Assembly (NCBI GenBank): GCA_949372595.1
Contig: CASIAN010000010.1
Coordinates: forward strand, 10,875 to 74,874
Reading direction: 5' to 3'
DNA length: 64,000 nucleotides
DNA from: CPC320 sp002336405
GTDB taxonomy: Bacteria > Pseudomonadota > Alphaproteobacteria > Rhodobacterales > Rhodobacteraceae
This document shows, piece by piece, positions 7,640-16,904 of the stretch (the stretch's first letter is position 1; each line of letters begins with the position of its first letter). The notes under the pieces were generated by a model. That model was not told where the DNA came from. It ran no database searches and worked only from the letters and a program-made list of their open reading frames with translations. The position numbers and the translations under genes were made by a program.

Positions 7640-9793
7640 TTGAGTATTGCAACATATTTAGTGTTGGGGCCGTTTGATCAGGGGGCATCCTCGCCCAGCC
7701 TGCGCTTGGTTATTCTGGCGGATGTGGTCTATGTGTTGTTGTTGGCGGCGCTGGTTCTGCACAGGATCATTGGTATTGTTGCGGCGCGACGGGCGCAATC
7801 TGCGGGGTCGCGTTTGCATTTGCGTCTAACGGGAGTGTTTGCTCTTTTGGCGCTATTGCCGACGGTCTCAGTCGCAGTTTTTGCAGTTCTAACCATCAAC
7901 ATGGGGCTTGAGGCGTGGTTTTCTGAGCGGGTGCGCCGAGTCGTGGGCAATGCGTTGATGGCCACTGAATCCTATGAGCGTGAACAGCGTCAGGCATTAG
8001 AATACGACACCCGTATTCTCGCAAATATGATCGAAAACAGCGCTTCGAACATCCAGCGGTTTGGCCTAAGCGCGGTATTGAAAGACGGACAGCTGAAGGT
8101 CCAGCGCGGTTTGCGCGAAGCCTATATTGTCAATGGGGTTGGAGAGCTTCAAGCCCGGGGTGATAAGTCGTATTTATTTGACTATGAAAAGCCGGCTCCT
8201 GCTGCTTTTGAGGCGGCCCTTGCCGGGCAATTGGTGATCATTCCCGATTTGGACAATGACGAACTGCGGGCTCTTGTTCGGATGGGGCGCTATTTAGATA
8301 AATACCTGCTGGTCAGTCGCACGATTGATGGTCATTTGTTCGGTCTGCTGGATGAAGCACAGGAAACCGCCAAACTGTATCAGGAACAAGAGGCTCTGCG
8401 CGGCCAGAGGTTATTTGAGTTTGCGATTATCTATCTGGGGTTTGCTTTGATTATTATTCTGGCGGCCATGTGGTTGGGCCTGTTGTTTGCTGAGCGGCTG
8501 TCGCGTCCGGTAGGGCGCCTTACAACTGCGGCGCAACAGGTTGGCAGCGGAGACCTCGACGTGCAGGTCGTAGAGGAACAAAACGACGACGAGATTGGGC
8601 TTCTCAGTCGGTATTTCAACCAGATGACCCGCGAATTAAAGGCGCAGCAAGATCGTTTGCTGGAAAACAGTCGCCAGACGGAAAACCGCCGCCGGCTGTT
8701 CGACTCGGTGCTTAGTTCTGTGACTTCGGGAGTTATTGCGGTCGATCCTCAGGGCAATATTACCTTGGCAAACCGGGCCGCTCAACACTTGTTGGATGGC
8801 TCTGCGAGCCCGCAATCGGTCACTCTGGCCCAAGCGCTGCCGGAAGTTAGTGGCATGTTTGAGCAATTACAGACCGAAAATCTAGAGATTGTACGCAGCG
8901 AGATCAAGATCATCCGAGCAAATGAACAGGAACATTTGCTGGTTCGTCTGGCCACCCGCCGCACCGCAGAAGGCTATCTAGAGGGGTATGTGGTGGCCTT
9001 TGACGATGTCACAGATCTGGTCGTAGCCCAGCGGACCGCAGCTTGGGGAGATGTTGCGCGCAGAATTGCCCATGAGATCAAAAACCCGCTGACCCCGATC
9101 CAACTATCCGCTGAAAGAATAAGTCGCAAGTTTAGCAGGCAACTCTCGTCGGATGAGGCAAGTGTTTTGCAACAGATGACGGGTATTATCATTCGTCAAA
9201 CAAATGATCTGCGTCATATTGTCGACGAGTTTTCAAAATTTGCACGAATGCCTGAACCCCGTCAAAATACGGAAGATATCGTGGGAATATTGCGTGATGC
9301 TGTGCTGTTACAAGATGCAGGTCAACCAAATGTGACGTTTGATTTGAACCTGCCAGATCATCCACTTTTAGTCGATTTGGATCGTGGGATGATCTCTCAG
9401 GCTTTTGGCAATCTATTGAAAAACGCCGCAGAAGCCACAGAGACGAAGGCAAAATCAATGCCGGAAGACTGGATCCGGAAAGTAAGGATTTACTGTGTGC
9501 AAGAGGCTGATTATGCTGTAGTGAAGATCGCGGATAATGGTGTTGGATTGCCGCCGGATCGCAGCCGCTTGTTCGAGCCTTACGTCACGACTCGGGAAAA
9601 AGGAACCGGCTTGGGTTTGCCTATTGTCAAAAAAATAATCGAAGATCATGGCGGTAGTTTATCGTTGCATACAGCGCAGGTTTTTGCGCATCAAAGTCAC
9701 GCGGGGGCAATGGCCTGTGTGCGGCTCAAACTGCTGCCGCAGGCGGGTGTGAGGCAGGAACAGGCGGGTGTGGCACAGGAAAATGGGTATTAA
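7640..9793 (+). CDS. ntrY: Nitrogen regulation sensor histidine kinase NtrY
   Basis: Membrane-bound kinase partner of NtrX, linked in alphaproteobacteria to nitrogen, redox and envelope control. Hydrophobic helices at the N-terminus and near residues 265-285 are followed by HAMP, PAS and kinase domains. The H-box histidine is about residue 478 (RRIAHEIKNPLTPIQLSAERI), and ATP motifs NLLKNAAEA and GVGLPPDRS follow. The coordinate is the first conventional start (TTG). However, the frame upstream to about 7508 encodes a basic stretch and a hydrophobic run (LRLRRRRQVQTIAGVSLTVL) typical of the true N-terminus, so the real start is probably around 7535-7571 or is hidden by an indel. Confidence 0.9.
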   Translation: MSIATYLVLGPFDQGASSPSLRLVILADVVYVLLLAALVLHRIIGIVAARRAQSAGSRLHLRLTGVFALLALLPTVSVAVFAVLTINMGLEAWFSERVRRVVGNALMATESYEREQRQALEYDTRILANMIENSASNIQRFGLSAVLKDGQLKVQRGLREAYIVNGVGELQARGDKSYLFDYEKPAPAAFEAALAGQLVIIPDLDNDELRALVRMGRYLDKYLLVSRTIDGHLFGLLDEAQETAKLYQEQEALRGQRLFEFAIIYLGFALIIILAAMWLGLLFAERLSRPVGRLTTAAQQVGSGDLDVQVVEEQNDDEIGLLSRYFNQMTRELKAQQDRLLENSRQTENRRRLFDSVLSSVTSGVIAVDPQGNITLANRAAQHLLDGSASPQSVTLAQALPEVSGMFEQLQTENLEIVRSEIKIIRANEQEHLLVRLATRRTAEGYLEGYVVAFDDVTDLVVAQRTAAWGDVARRIAHEIKNPLTPIQLSAERISRKFSRQLSSDEASVLQQMTGIIIRQTNDLRHIVDEFSKFARMPEPRQNTEDIVGILRDAVLLQDAGQPNVTFDLNLPDHPLLVDLDRGMISQAFGNLLKNAAEATETKAKSMPEDWIRKVRIYCVQEADYAVVKIADNGVGLPPDRSRLFEPYVTTREKGTGLGLPIVKKIIEDHGGSLSLHTAQVFAHQSHAGAMACVRLKLLPQAGVRQEQAGVAQENGY

Positions 9794-9800
9794 CGTAACT

Positions 9801-11216
9801 ATGAACGACATTTTAATTGTGGACGACGAGCGTGATATTCGGGAGCTAATCTCGGAGATTCTGCAAGATGAAGGGCTCGAGACCCGGCTCGCAGGCACAT
9901 CTGATGAATGCATGAGCGCACTGGCGGCCAGCTCTCCATCGCTGTTGATTTTGGACATCTGGCTGAAAGACAGCAGTATGGACGGGATTGATATTTTGAA
10001 AATTGCCCAGCGCGACCATCCGCATGTACCAGTGGTAATCATCTCGGGCCATGGAAATATCGAAATTGCGGTGGCCGCCATCAAACAAGGCGCGTATGAT
10101 TTTATCGAAAAGCCTTTTAATATTGACCAGTTGCTGGTGGTTGTTAAGCGCGCCATGGAAACAGCAAAACTGCGGCGCGAAAACCTATCTTTAAAAAAGC
10201 GTGACATGTGCTCTGCAGAAATAATTGGCGAGACGGCGGCGGTGCGCGCTTTGGTTTCACAGTTGGACAAGGTGGCAAAATCTAACAGTCGGGTACTTCT
10301 GACCGGGCCGTCGGGCGCCGGTAAACAGGTGGCTGCGCGCTATTTGCACAAAAATTCGAATCGGGCTGGCGCAGCTTTTGTACCGGTCAGCTGTGCGACC
10401 ATCGAACCAGAGGTCATGGAGCAGATGCTGTTTGGTCGCGAACAGCCAGACGGCACCATACAGCAAGGGCTTTTAGAACAGGCCAACGGAGGCGTTATTT
10501 TCTTTGATGAGGTTGCGGATCTGCCATTTGCCACCCAGTCTAAAATTCTCAAGGTTCTGGTTGATCAAAAATTTGAACGCGTGGGCGGCACGGTCCGGGT
10601 TGAAGTTGATCTCAGAGTGGTGTCATCGACCAATCTTGACCTTGAGGCAGAAATAGAGGCTGGCAATTTCCGCCGTGAGTTGTTTCACCGGTTGAATGTT
10701 GTTGGGATTTCGGTTCCGTCGCTGGAAGAGCGTCGCGAAGATATTCCGCTGTTGTCAGACTATTTCATCGAGCAATACCACGAGTTGCAAGGTCTGGCAC
10801 TGCGTGCGCTGAGCGACGAGGCGGCCGGGGCTCTGCAAACGATGGTTTGGGCGGGCAATATCCGGCAACTGAAAAACTTGATTGAACGGGTGTTGTTGAT
10901 GGGTCAATCCTGTGGTCCGATCACGGCAGACGAATTGCCGGAGACCGCAATCACCAATGGTGGCGAGGGCAAGGTCGGCCTGTCCGGCAATCTTGTCACC
11001 TTACCGCTGCGCGAGGCAAGAGAGGCGTTTGAACGTGAGTATTTGCTGGCGCAGATCAACCGTTTTGGTGGGAATATCAGTCGTACGGCCCATTTTGTAG
11101 GAATGGAACGCAGCGCTCTGCACCGGAAATTGAAATCGCTCGGCGTGGTGACGACGTCGAAATCGGGCACCCGCGTGGCCCTGTTAAGTGACGAACAGGA
11201 TGAAATACCAACTTAA
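9801..11216 (+). CDS. ntrX: Nitrogen/envelope response regulator NtrX
   Basis: NtrC-family regulator and partner of NtrY. The receiver domain starts at once (NDILIVDDERDIRELI) with phosphoacceptor D52. The AAA+ domain has Walker A GPSGAGKQ at about 169-176 and Walker B VIFFDEVADLP, and the C-terminus has a Fis-type helix-turn-helix (NISRTAHFVGMERSALHRKL). Where GAFTGA is expected the sequence reads GREQPDGT, so sigma-54 contact looks lost here too. The start was chosen by family alignment; an ATG at 9783, 11 bases before the ntrY stop, has an AGGA site and would add six residues. Confidence 0.93.
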   Translation: MNDILIVDDERDIRELISEILQDEGLETRLAGTSDECMSALAASSPSLLILDIWLKDSSMDGIDILKIAQRDHPHVPVVIISGHGNIEIAVAAIKQGAYDFIEKPFNIDQLLVVVKRAMETAKLRRENLSLKKRDMCSAEIIGETAAVRALVSQLDKVAKSNSRVLLTGPSGAGKQVAARYLHKNSNRAGAAFVPVSCATIEPEVMEQMLFGREQPDGTIQQGLLEQANGGVIFFDEVADLPFATQSKILKVLVDQKFERVGGTVRVEVDLRVVSSTNLDLEAEIEAGNFRRELFHRLNVVGISVPSLEERREDIPLLSDYFIEQYHELQGLALRALSDEAAGALQTMVWAGNIRQLKNLIERVLLMGQSCGPITADELPETAITNGGEGKVGLSGNLVTLPLREAREAFEREYLLAQINRFGGNISRTAHFVGMERSALHRKLKSLGVVTTSKSGTRVALLSDEQDEIPT

Positions 11217-11301
11217 GCGCATTGTTTGGTGCATATGTGATGGCTTTTCTATTGATATCAAAGCCAGTCCAGACTTTGCATCAACAGTCCGGAGGTGAAA
11301 A

Positions 11302-12678
11302 ATGAAGGTCATTGTGTGCGGCGCGGGGCAGGTCGGCTGGCAGATTGCTCGGCAATTGTCCGGCGAAAAAAATGATGTGACAGTGGTTGATAACAATCCA
11401 GACCTTGTACGTCGGGCAACCGATACGCTGGACGTGCAGGGTGTGGCGGGCTTCGCGTCTCATCCCGATGTTCTTGATCGCGCCGGCGCGCGCGATGCGG
11501 ATATGATTATCGCGGCAACCTATTCGGATGAGGTCAACATGGTGACGTGTCAGGTCGCGCATTCGGTGTTTGCGATCCAACGCAAAATTGCCCGATTGAG
11601 GTCACAGAACTATCTTGATCCGATTTACTCTGATCTGTACCGCCGTGATCACATGCCAATTGATGTGGTCATCAGTCCTGAGCGCGAAGTCGCAGAGGCT
11701 GCGCTGAAACGGCTGCTGGCCCGATCAGTGTTTGACACCGAGACGTTTCTAGACAGCAAGGCGCAACTTTTAGGCCTGCATATTGAAGAGGACTGTCCGG
11801 TCGTTAACACACCACTTCGGCAACTTTCGGATCTGTTTTCAACGCTTCGGGCGATCGTTGTGGCCGTACGGCGGGACGGGACGCTGTTTGCGCCCGACGC
11901 TGGCGATCAGTTGTTTGTTGGGGATGATTGCTATGTCTTCGTGCATATTGACGATGTCTCACGCACCATGGAAACTTTTGGTAAGACCCAACAAAAAACC
12001 CAACGTGTTGTGGTGATCGGGTCTGGTAATGTCGGCTTGTTGGTGGCCCAGCGTCTTGAGGCTGGTAAGGATAGAATTCGCGCCAAGGTGATCGAAAAAT
12101 CCCGTGCACGGGCCGAGTTGGCCGCCGAGGCGCTTGAGCGGACAATCGTGCTGAACGGTGATGGTTTGGATATCGCGCTTTTGACTGAGGCCAATATCAG
12201 CCGTGCTGATGCGGTTCTGGCGGTGACTGATGATGATAAAACCAACCTGTTGGCGGCTGTGCGGGCCAAGGCCGAGGGTTGCCCGCTGGCTATTGCGCTG
12301 ATCAATGATCCCTCTTTGGTGCCGTTGATGGAGCCCTTGGGAATTGATGCCTATATCAATCCACGCACAACGACAGTTAGCTCAATCCTGCGCCATATAA
12401 GACATGGTCAGGTCCGTAGGGTTTATTCTGTGGGTGATTCAGAAGCCGAGATCATTGAGGCTGAAGTGATGTCTACTTCACCGATTGCGGGGCAGAAAAT
12501 CCGCGATATCGACATTCCCGAAGGTGTTTTAATTGGTGCGGTTTTAAAAGAGGGTGAAGTGCATAAACCCACCGGAGGTCTGCGGATAAATGAGGGCGAT
12601 ATTGTCGCAATTTTCGCCCTATCCAAAGACGTTCCTGCGGTTGAACTTTTGCTGCAAGTTTCCATCGAGTTTTTCTGA
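11302..12678 (+). CDS. trkA: Trk potassium uptake regulatory subunit TrkA
   Basis: Peripheral NAD(H)/ATP-binding subunit that gates the TrkH potassium channel. The 458-residue protein holds two RCK repeats, each opening with a Rossmann dinucleotide motif: VIVCGAGQVGWQIA at residue 3 and VVVIGSGNVGLLVA near 236. Each is followed by a TrkA-C domain. GGAGGTG precedes the ATG. trkH starts three bases after its stop, so they form one operon, in the usual place after ntrX. Confidence 0.95.
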   Translation: MKVIVCGAGQVGWQIARQLSGEKNDVTVVDNNPDLVRRATDTLDVQGVAGFASHPDVLDRAGARDADMIIAATYSDEVNMVTCQVAHSVFAIQRKIARLRSQNYLDPIYSDLYRRDHMPIDVVISPEREVAEAALKRLLARSVFDTETFLDSKAQLLGLHIEEDCPVVNTPLRQLSDLFSTLRAIVVAVRRDGTLFAPDAGDQLFVGDDCYVFVHIDDVSRTMETFGKTQQKTQRVVVIGSGNVGLLVAQRLEAGKDRIRAKVIEKSRARAELAAEALERTIVLNGDGLDIALLTEANISRADAVLAVTDDDKTNLLAAVRAKAEGCPLAIALINDPSLVPLMEPLGIDAYINPRTTTVSSILRHIRHGQVRRVYSVGDSEAEIIEAEVMSTSPIAGQKIRDIDIPEGVLIGAVLKEGEVHKPTGGLRINEGDIVAIFALSKDVPAVELLLQVSIEFF

Positions 12679-12681
12679 CGG

Positions 12682-14199
12682 ATGCTGATGCGTTTGTTCA
12701 AACTACCGCTTTTTTTACTACTCACGCTGGTGTCGGCTGTGTCGATGTATGTGCCGGCATCCTATGCCTTGAACCAACGTGATCACCATATTGCGCGCAG
12801 TTTTTTCTATTCAGGGACGCTAACGCTTATACTGGCATTGATGATTATGGTGGCTATTTCCAACCGAACAATCCGTCAGAGCAGTCTGCAGCAGTTGGCC
12901 TCATTGTTCGGGGCATTTACGGTTTTACCCCTTATCCTAGCCGTGCCCTTCTATGAGGCCGTTGAAACCACCAGTTTTATGAATGCCTATTTTGAAATGG
13001 TCAGTTCCATCACCACCACAGGTGCAACTTTATATGATGATTACAGCCGGTTGGGCGGTGCAGTTCATCTTTGGCGTGCGCAGGTGGGGTGGTTTGGTGG
13101 TCTGATTGTATGGATTGCTGCTGCAGCCGTTCTGGCACCGCTTAATCTGGGCGGGTTTGAAGTGACAGCATCCGCTGAGCCAGGGCAGCGTGATACGCAC
13201 TTATCACAAATGCAAATCGCGGATCCTTCGAAAAGACTGATGCGCACAACGCTGCGCCTTTTGCCACTTTATGTCGGGTTAACAGCCGTATTATGGGTCG
13301 GCTTAACAGTGATGGGCAGTGCCCCTATGGTGGCGCTTTGCCATGCGATGTCAGTGATGGCCACCAGTGGTATTTCGCCGATTGGGGGCTTGGCTGACAA
13401 TGGAGCAGGTCGGTTGGGGGAGATGCTGATCTTGTGCTTCTTGCTGTTTGCGCTGTGTCGGCTGACATTTTCAAATGATACTTTAACCACCTCAAAGGGA
13501 CGGTTTTATCGCGATCCGGAATTCCGTTTGGGACTTCTGTTCGTACTTGGGGTGCCCGTTTTGTTAATGTTTAGACATTTTGGCACTGATGAGACACTGA
13601 ACAGCTTTTATTCTTTTGGGGATATTTTGCGGATATTTTGGGGTGCTGTCTTTACAGTTTTATCTTTTTTATCCACCACCGGGTTTGAAAGCGCCGATTG
13701 GGCGGCCACCCGCGCGTGGTCTGGCCTGGGTTCGCCGGGCATGGTGCTGATGGGGCTGTCGCTAATGGGAGGTGGCGTTGCCACCACAGCAGGCGGTGTC
13801 AAATTGTTGCGGGTTTATGCGCTTTATCTCAATGGCTTGCGGGAGATTGAACAACTGGTCCACCCGTCTTCGATGGGAGGACTGGCCGCGCGCAATCAGC
13901 GTTTGCGCCGCAAAGGTGCTTTCATCGCGTGGGTATTTTTCATGTTATTCGGTCTGTCACTGGCGCTGGTGGCCATCCTGCTTGCGGCGATGGGTATCGG
14001 TTTTGAAAACGCGCTTATCCTTGCGGTGTCAGCCCTGTCAACGACCGGGCCATTGATCACCTTCGCCGCAACAACACCGATTGTTTTGTCAGAATTGGCC
14101 ACCGAGGCAAAGTCGGTTCTGTGTGTGGCAATGGTGTTTGGTCGCCTCGAAACACTGGCGATAATTGCTTTGGTTTTTGAAGCTATGGATCAAGATTGA
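12682..14199 (+). CDS. trkH: Trk potassium uptake channel TrkH
   Basis: Inner-membrane potassium-translocating subunit, 505 residues, strongly hydrophobic throughout. Selectivity-filter loops are visible as SSITTTGATLYDD, SVMATSGISPIGG, LSFLSTTGFESADW and ALSTTGPLITF; such repeated T-G turns are the family hallmark. It directly follows trkA. An ATG two codons downstream is an alternative start. A gap of about 130 bp separates it from hfq. Confidence 0.95.
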   Translation: MLMRLFKLPLFLLLTLVSAVSMYVPASYALNQRDHHIARSFFYSGTLTLILALMIMVAISNRTIRQSSLQQLASLFGAFTVLPLILAVPFYEAVETTSFMNAYFEMVSSITTTGATLYDDYSRLGGAVHLWRAQVGWFGGLIVWIAAAAVLAPLNLGGFEVTASAEPGQRDTHLSQMQIADPSKRLMRTTLRLLPLYVGLTAVLWVGLTVMGSAPMVALCHAMSVMATSGISPIGGLADNGAGRLGEMLILCFLLFALCRLTFSNDTLTTSKGRFYRDPEFRLGLLFVLGVPVLLMFRHFGTDETLNSFYSFGDILRIFWGAVFTVLSFLSTTGFESADWAATRAWSGLGSPGMVLMGLSLMGGGVATTAGGVKLLRVYALYLNGLREIEQLVHPSSMGGLAARNQRLRRKGAFIAWVFFMLFGLSLALVAILLAAMGIGFENALILAVSALSTTGPLITFAATTPIVLSELATEAKSVLCVAMVFGRLETLAIIALVFEAMDQD

Positions 14200-14328
14200 C
14201 CGGCGTTTTCTCGAGAAGTTACAGGTGATTTAATTTTTAGGCTGGAAACTCCTTCGCACAGGTCACATAATGATCATGTGGTGAGGGTGTCAATTTCGAC
14301 GCCTGAAATAATAATAAAGGCAGAACCC

Positions 14329-14568
14329 ATGGCGACAGATCGACAAAACCTTCAAGACGCGTTTTTAAACCACGTTCGCAAAACCAAAGTACCCGTCACA
14401 GTATTCTTGATTAACGGCGTTAAGTTACAAGGCGTGATTACGTGGTTTGACAACTTTTGCGTGTTGCTGAGGCGTGATGGTCAATCTCAGCTTGTGTATA
14501 AACATGCCATCTCAACCATCATGCCCTCGCAGCCAATCAGTTTATATGAAGGCGAAGACGCCAATTGA
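14329..14568 (+). CDS. hfq: RNA chaperone Hfq
   Basis: Sm-like hexameric RNA chaperone that pairs small RNAs with mRNAs. The 79-residue product shows Sm1 (VFLINGVKLQGVITWFDNFCVLL) and Sm2 (QLVYKHAISTIMP with the Y-KHA core). The start is the ATG opening MATDRQNLQD, preceded by AAAGG; the upstream in-frame extension is not conserved in the family. The stop overlaps the hflX start (TGATG), giving the usual hfq-hflX pair. Confidence 0.96.
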   Translation: MATDRQNLQDAFLNHVRKTKVPVTVFLINGVKLQGVITWFDNFCVLLRRDGQSQLVYKHAISTIMPSQPISLYEGEDAN

Positions 14569-15839
14569 TGGAACACGACCCGGTTATTACCCGGGCTTGG
14601 GTACTGCACCCGGACCTTAAATCTGACCGCGGACGGAGAAACCCCGAGCCGGCTTTGGCCGAAGCGGTCTCGCTGGCGGGGGCGCTGAGCAATATCGAGG
14701 TCTGTGGTGGTGAAATCGTACCGCTGCCCAAAACTCGGGCAGGGACGCTGTTCGGCTCTGGCAAGATCCAAGAGCTAAAGGCGCGTTTTGCGGAAAATGA
14801 CGTTGAGTTGGTCTTGATCAATGCCAATGTCACGCCTGTGCAACAGCGAAATCTTGAAAAGGAATGGAACGTAAAGCTGCTCGACCGGACGGGTCTGATC
14901 CTTGAAATCTTTTCGGATCGTGCTGCCACCCGCGAGGGGGTTTTGCAAGTTGAGATGGCTGCGCTTAGCTATCAAAGGACTCGTCTGGTGCGGGCCTGGA
15001 CCCACCTTGAGCGCCAGCGCGGGGGCTTGGGCTTTGTGGGGGGGCCGGGGGAAACCCAGATCGAGGCGGACCGGCGAGCGATTGACGACCAACTGGTGCG
15101 TTTGCGCCGGCAGTTGGACAAAGTAGTCAAAACCCGCGCTTTGCACCGGGCCGCGCGGGCGAAAGTACCCTATCCAATTGTGGCGCTGGTCGGCTATACC
15201 AATGCTGGAAAATCTACGTTGTTCAATCGGTTGACGGGCGCAGATGTGATGGCCAAGGATATGCTATTCGCCACGTTGGACCCCACCATGCGGGCGGTCA
15301 ATCTGGATAATGGTCTCGACATTATCCTATCGGACACGGTTGGGTTCATCTCGGATTTGCCGACGGAACTTGTAGCGGCTTTCCGCGCCACCTTGGAAGA
15401 GGTGCTTGCCGCCGATGTAATCTTGCATGTGCGCGATATTTCGCATGAGGTCACAGAAGATCAGGCGCACGATGTGCGGGTGATCCTCGACGGGTTGGGG
15501 GTGCGCAAAGAGACCACGCAGCTTGAGATTTGGAACAAAATCGATCAGATGCCACCTGACAGCGCAGAGGCGACGCGCACTCGCGCTGCCCGTGATGACG
15601 GGGTGTTAACGCTCTCTGCACTGACAGGCGAGGGGCTGGATGATTTGCTTGCGGTGCTGGATAAAACCCTGCGCGATGCCTCGCATAAAAGCCAGCTGTC
15701 GTTGACGTTTGCCCAAGGCAAGCAACGCGCTTGGCTGTTTGCGCAGGAATTGGTTGAGACTGATACCCAAAGTGACACCGGATTTGACATAACAGTTACT
15801 TGGACCGCCAAGCAAGAAAAGCAGTTCAACGATCTGTAA
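14568..15839 (+). CDS. hflX: Ribosome-associated GTPase HflX
   Basis: GTPase that binds the large ribosomal subunit and splits stalled ribosomes. The N-terminal HflX domain includes the glycine-rich GGLGFVGGPGETQIE segment, followed by a G domain with G1 GYTNAGKST, G3 DTVGF and G4 NKID. The length of 423 residues is normal. It is translationally coupled to hfq. The decayed IS66 element begins about 100 bp downstream. Confidence 0.94.
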   Translation: MEHDPVITRAWVLHPDLKSDRGRRNPEPALAEAVSLAGALSNIEVCGGEIVPLPKTRAGTLFGSGKIQELKARFAENDVELVLINANVTPVQQRNLEKEWNVKLLDRTGLILEIFSDRAATREGVLQVEMAALSYQRTRLVRAWTHLERQRGGLGFVGGPGETQIEADRRAIDDQLVRLRRQLDKVVKTRALHRAARAKVPYPIVALVGYTNAGKSTLFNRLTGADVMAKDMLFATLDPTMRAVNLDNGLDIILSDTVGFISDLPTELVAAFRATLEEVLAADVILHVRDISHEVTEDQAHDVRVILDGLGVRKETTQLEIWNKIDQMPPDSAEATRTRAARDDGVLTLSALTGEGLDDLLAVLDKTLRDASHKSQLSLTFAQGKQRAWLFAQELVETDTQSDTGFDITVTWTAKQEKQFNDL

Positions 15840-16041
15840 AAGGCGCGAGATATCTCCAAATTGGGTGTAGCGCTTCAGGGTGCATTCAGACATGTTTCGG
15901 CATTTTTTTTGCCGCGGTTTTTATCATCGGGCCAAGTGTTTGTCTGTATGCAGCGTGGTGACCGCACATTCCATATAGACTTCTGACGTGCGCTTCAGTC
16001 CCTTCATAGGTTTGAAGGGAATTTCTATAGGGTCGCTATAA

Positions 16042-16410
16042 ATGAGTTTCTCACAAGAGTTCCACGCAGTTCAGGTGGTGCGCGGCGCTGGCCTGTTGAG
16101 CTAAGGGCCCGGATCGTGGCAGAAACGTTGATCCAAGGCGCAACCGTCAAGGCGGTGGCCAAGTGATATAAGCTTATACCCGGCACCGTCTTTGATTGGC
16201 GCCGCATTTCTCGGAGGGGCAAGGTGGTTTTGCCAGATCTTGATGGTATGGATTTTGTGCCGGTTCGGATTGAGGAGCCTAGGGCGAGCTACAGCGGTTC
16301 AGTTGCCAACCATTACAGGCACATTTGATGTGATCAAAGGCGACGTTACCGTCCGGCTGGATGCAGGAGCAACGCCTGAATGCATTGCCCAGATAGCAGC
16401 AGCACTATGA
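16042..16410 (+). pseudogene. tnpA: IS66 accessory protein TnpA, degraded
   Basis: One frame reads RRWPVELRARIVAETLIQGA, then TVKAVAK, a stop codon, and LIPGTVFDWRRISRRGK. This is the helix-turn-helix protein of IS66 elements with a TGA in the recognition helix. The C-terminal part (IKGDVTVRLDAG, ECIAQIAAAL) is in another frame. At least one nonsense mutation and two frameshifts are needed to explain it, so it is inactive. Confidence 0.75.
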
Positions 16411-16667
16411 TCCACCCCTTGCATAGTGTGAACATTTACATCGCCACCAAAGCGGTCGATGTCCACAAAGGACACGACGGGTCGGCTGGATTGGTGCAAG
16501 GCCATCTGCGCAAGACGGCCTTTGATGGGGTGGTCTATGTGTTCTGCGCAAAGCGGGCGGATCGGTTGAAGTTGATCTATTGGGACGGGACTGGGTTGGT
16601 CATGGCTTACAAGCGGCTAGAGCGGCATGCTGAAAATGTGAATCAAAGGGATTCCCATGAGACGTGA
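16407..16667 (+). pseudogene. tnpB: IS66 TnpB-like protein, 3' truncated
   Basis: The frame begins with ATGA overlapping the tnpA stop, the normal IS66 coupling. It encodes the TnpB core: AVDVHKGHDGSAGLVQ, VYVFCAKRADRLKL and YWDGTGLVMAYKRLE. After KRLE the family sequence stops and unrelated residues follow to the stop at 16667, so the last third has been replaced at about 16620 by other DNA. The length is 86 residues against the usual 110-120. Confidence 0.75.
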
Positions 16668-16679
16668 TTTGTGATTCAC
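16638..16679. repeat. Inverted repeat at the junction inside the IS66 remnant
   Basis: A perfect 8-bp inverted repeat (GTGAATCA at 16638, TGATTCAC at 16672) brackets a 26-base spacer exactly where tnpB homology ends and the resolvase fragment begins. It may be a piece of another insertion-sequence end. I could not assign it to a named element. Confidence 0.5.
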
Positions 16680-16697
16680 CGCATTTGGAGCTGATTT

Positions 16698-16901
16698 ATG
16701 GGCAAATGTGGCCCCAAAGGGGGAAGGAAGTTTGCCCTCACCAAAGCACAGGTGCGCATGGCACAGGCCGCTATGGCCAAACGTGACACGTCAGTTTCGG
16801 AACGATGCAAAGAACTCGACGTGAAGCCTGTCATCCTCTACCGATACATCGATCCGCAGGGAAATCTAAAAAATAACGGAAAACGTGTGCTCGAAGCTTA
16901 A
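16698..16901 (+). pseudogene. C-terminal DNA-binding fragment of a serine resolvase/invertase
   Basis: The 67-residue frame encodes GGRKFALTKAQVRMAQAAMA, then DTSVSERCKELDVKPVILYRYI, which matches the helix-turn-helix tail of Tn3-type resolvases. The catalytic N-terminal domain with its serine is absent. It is a stray fragment trapped within the IS66 remnant, possibly delivered with the sequence carrying the inverted repeat just upstream. Confidence 0.65.
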
Positions 16902-16904
16902 GGT

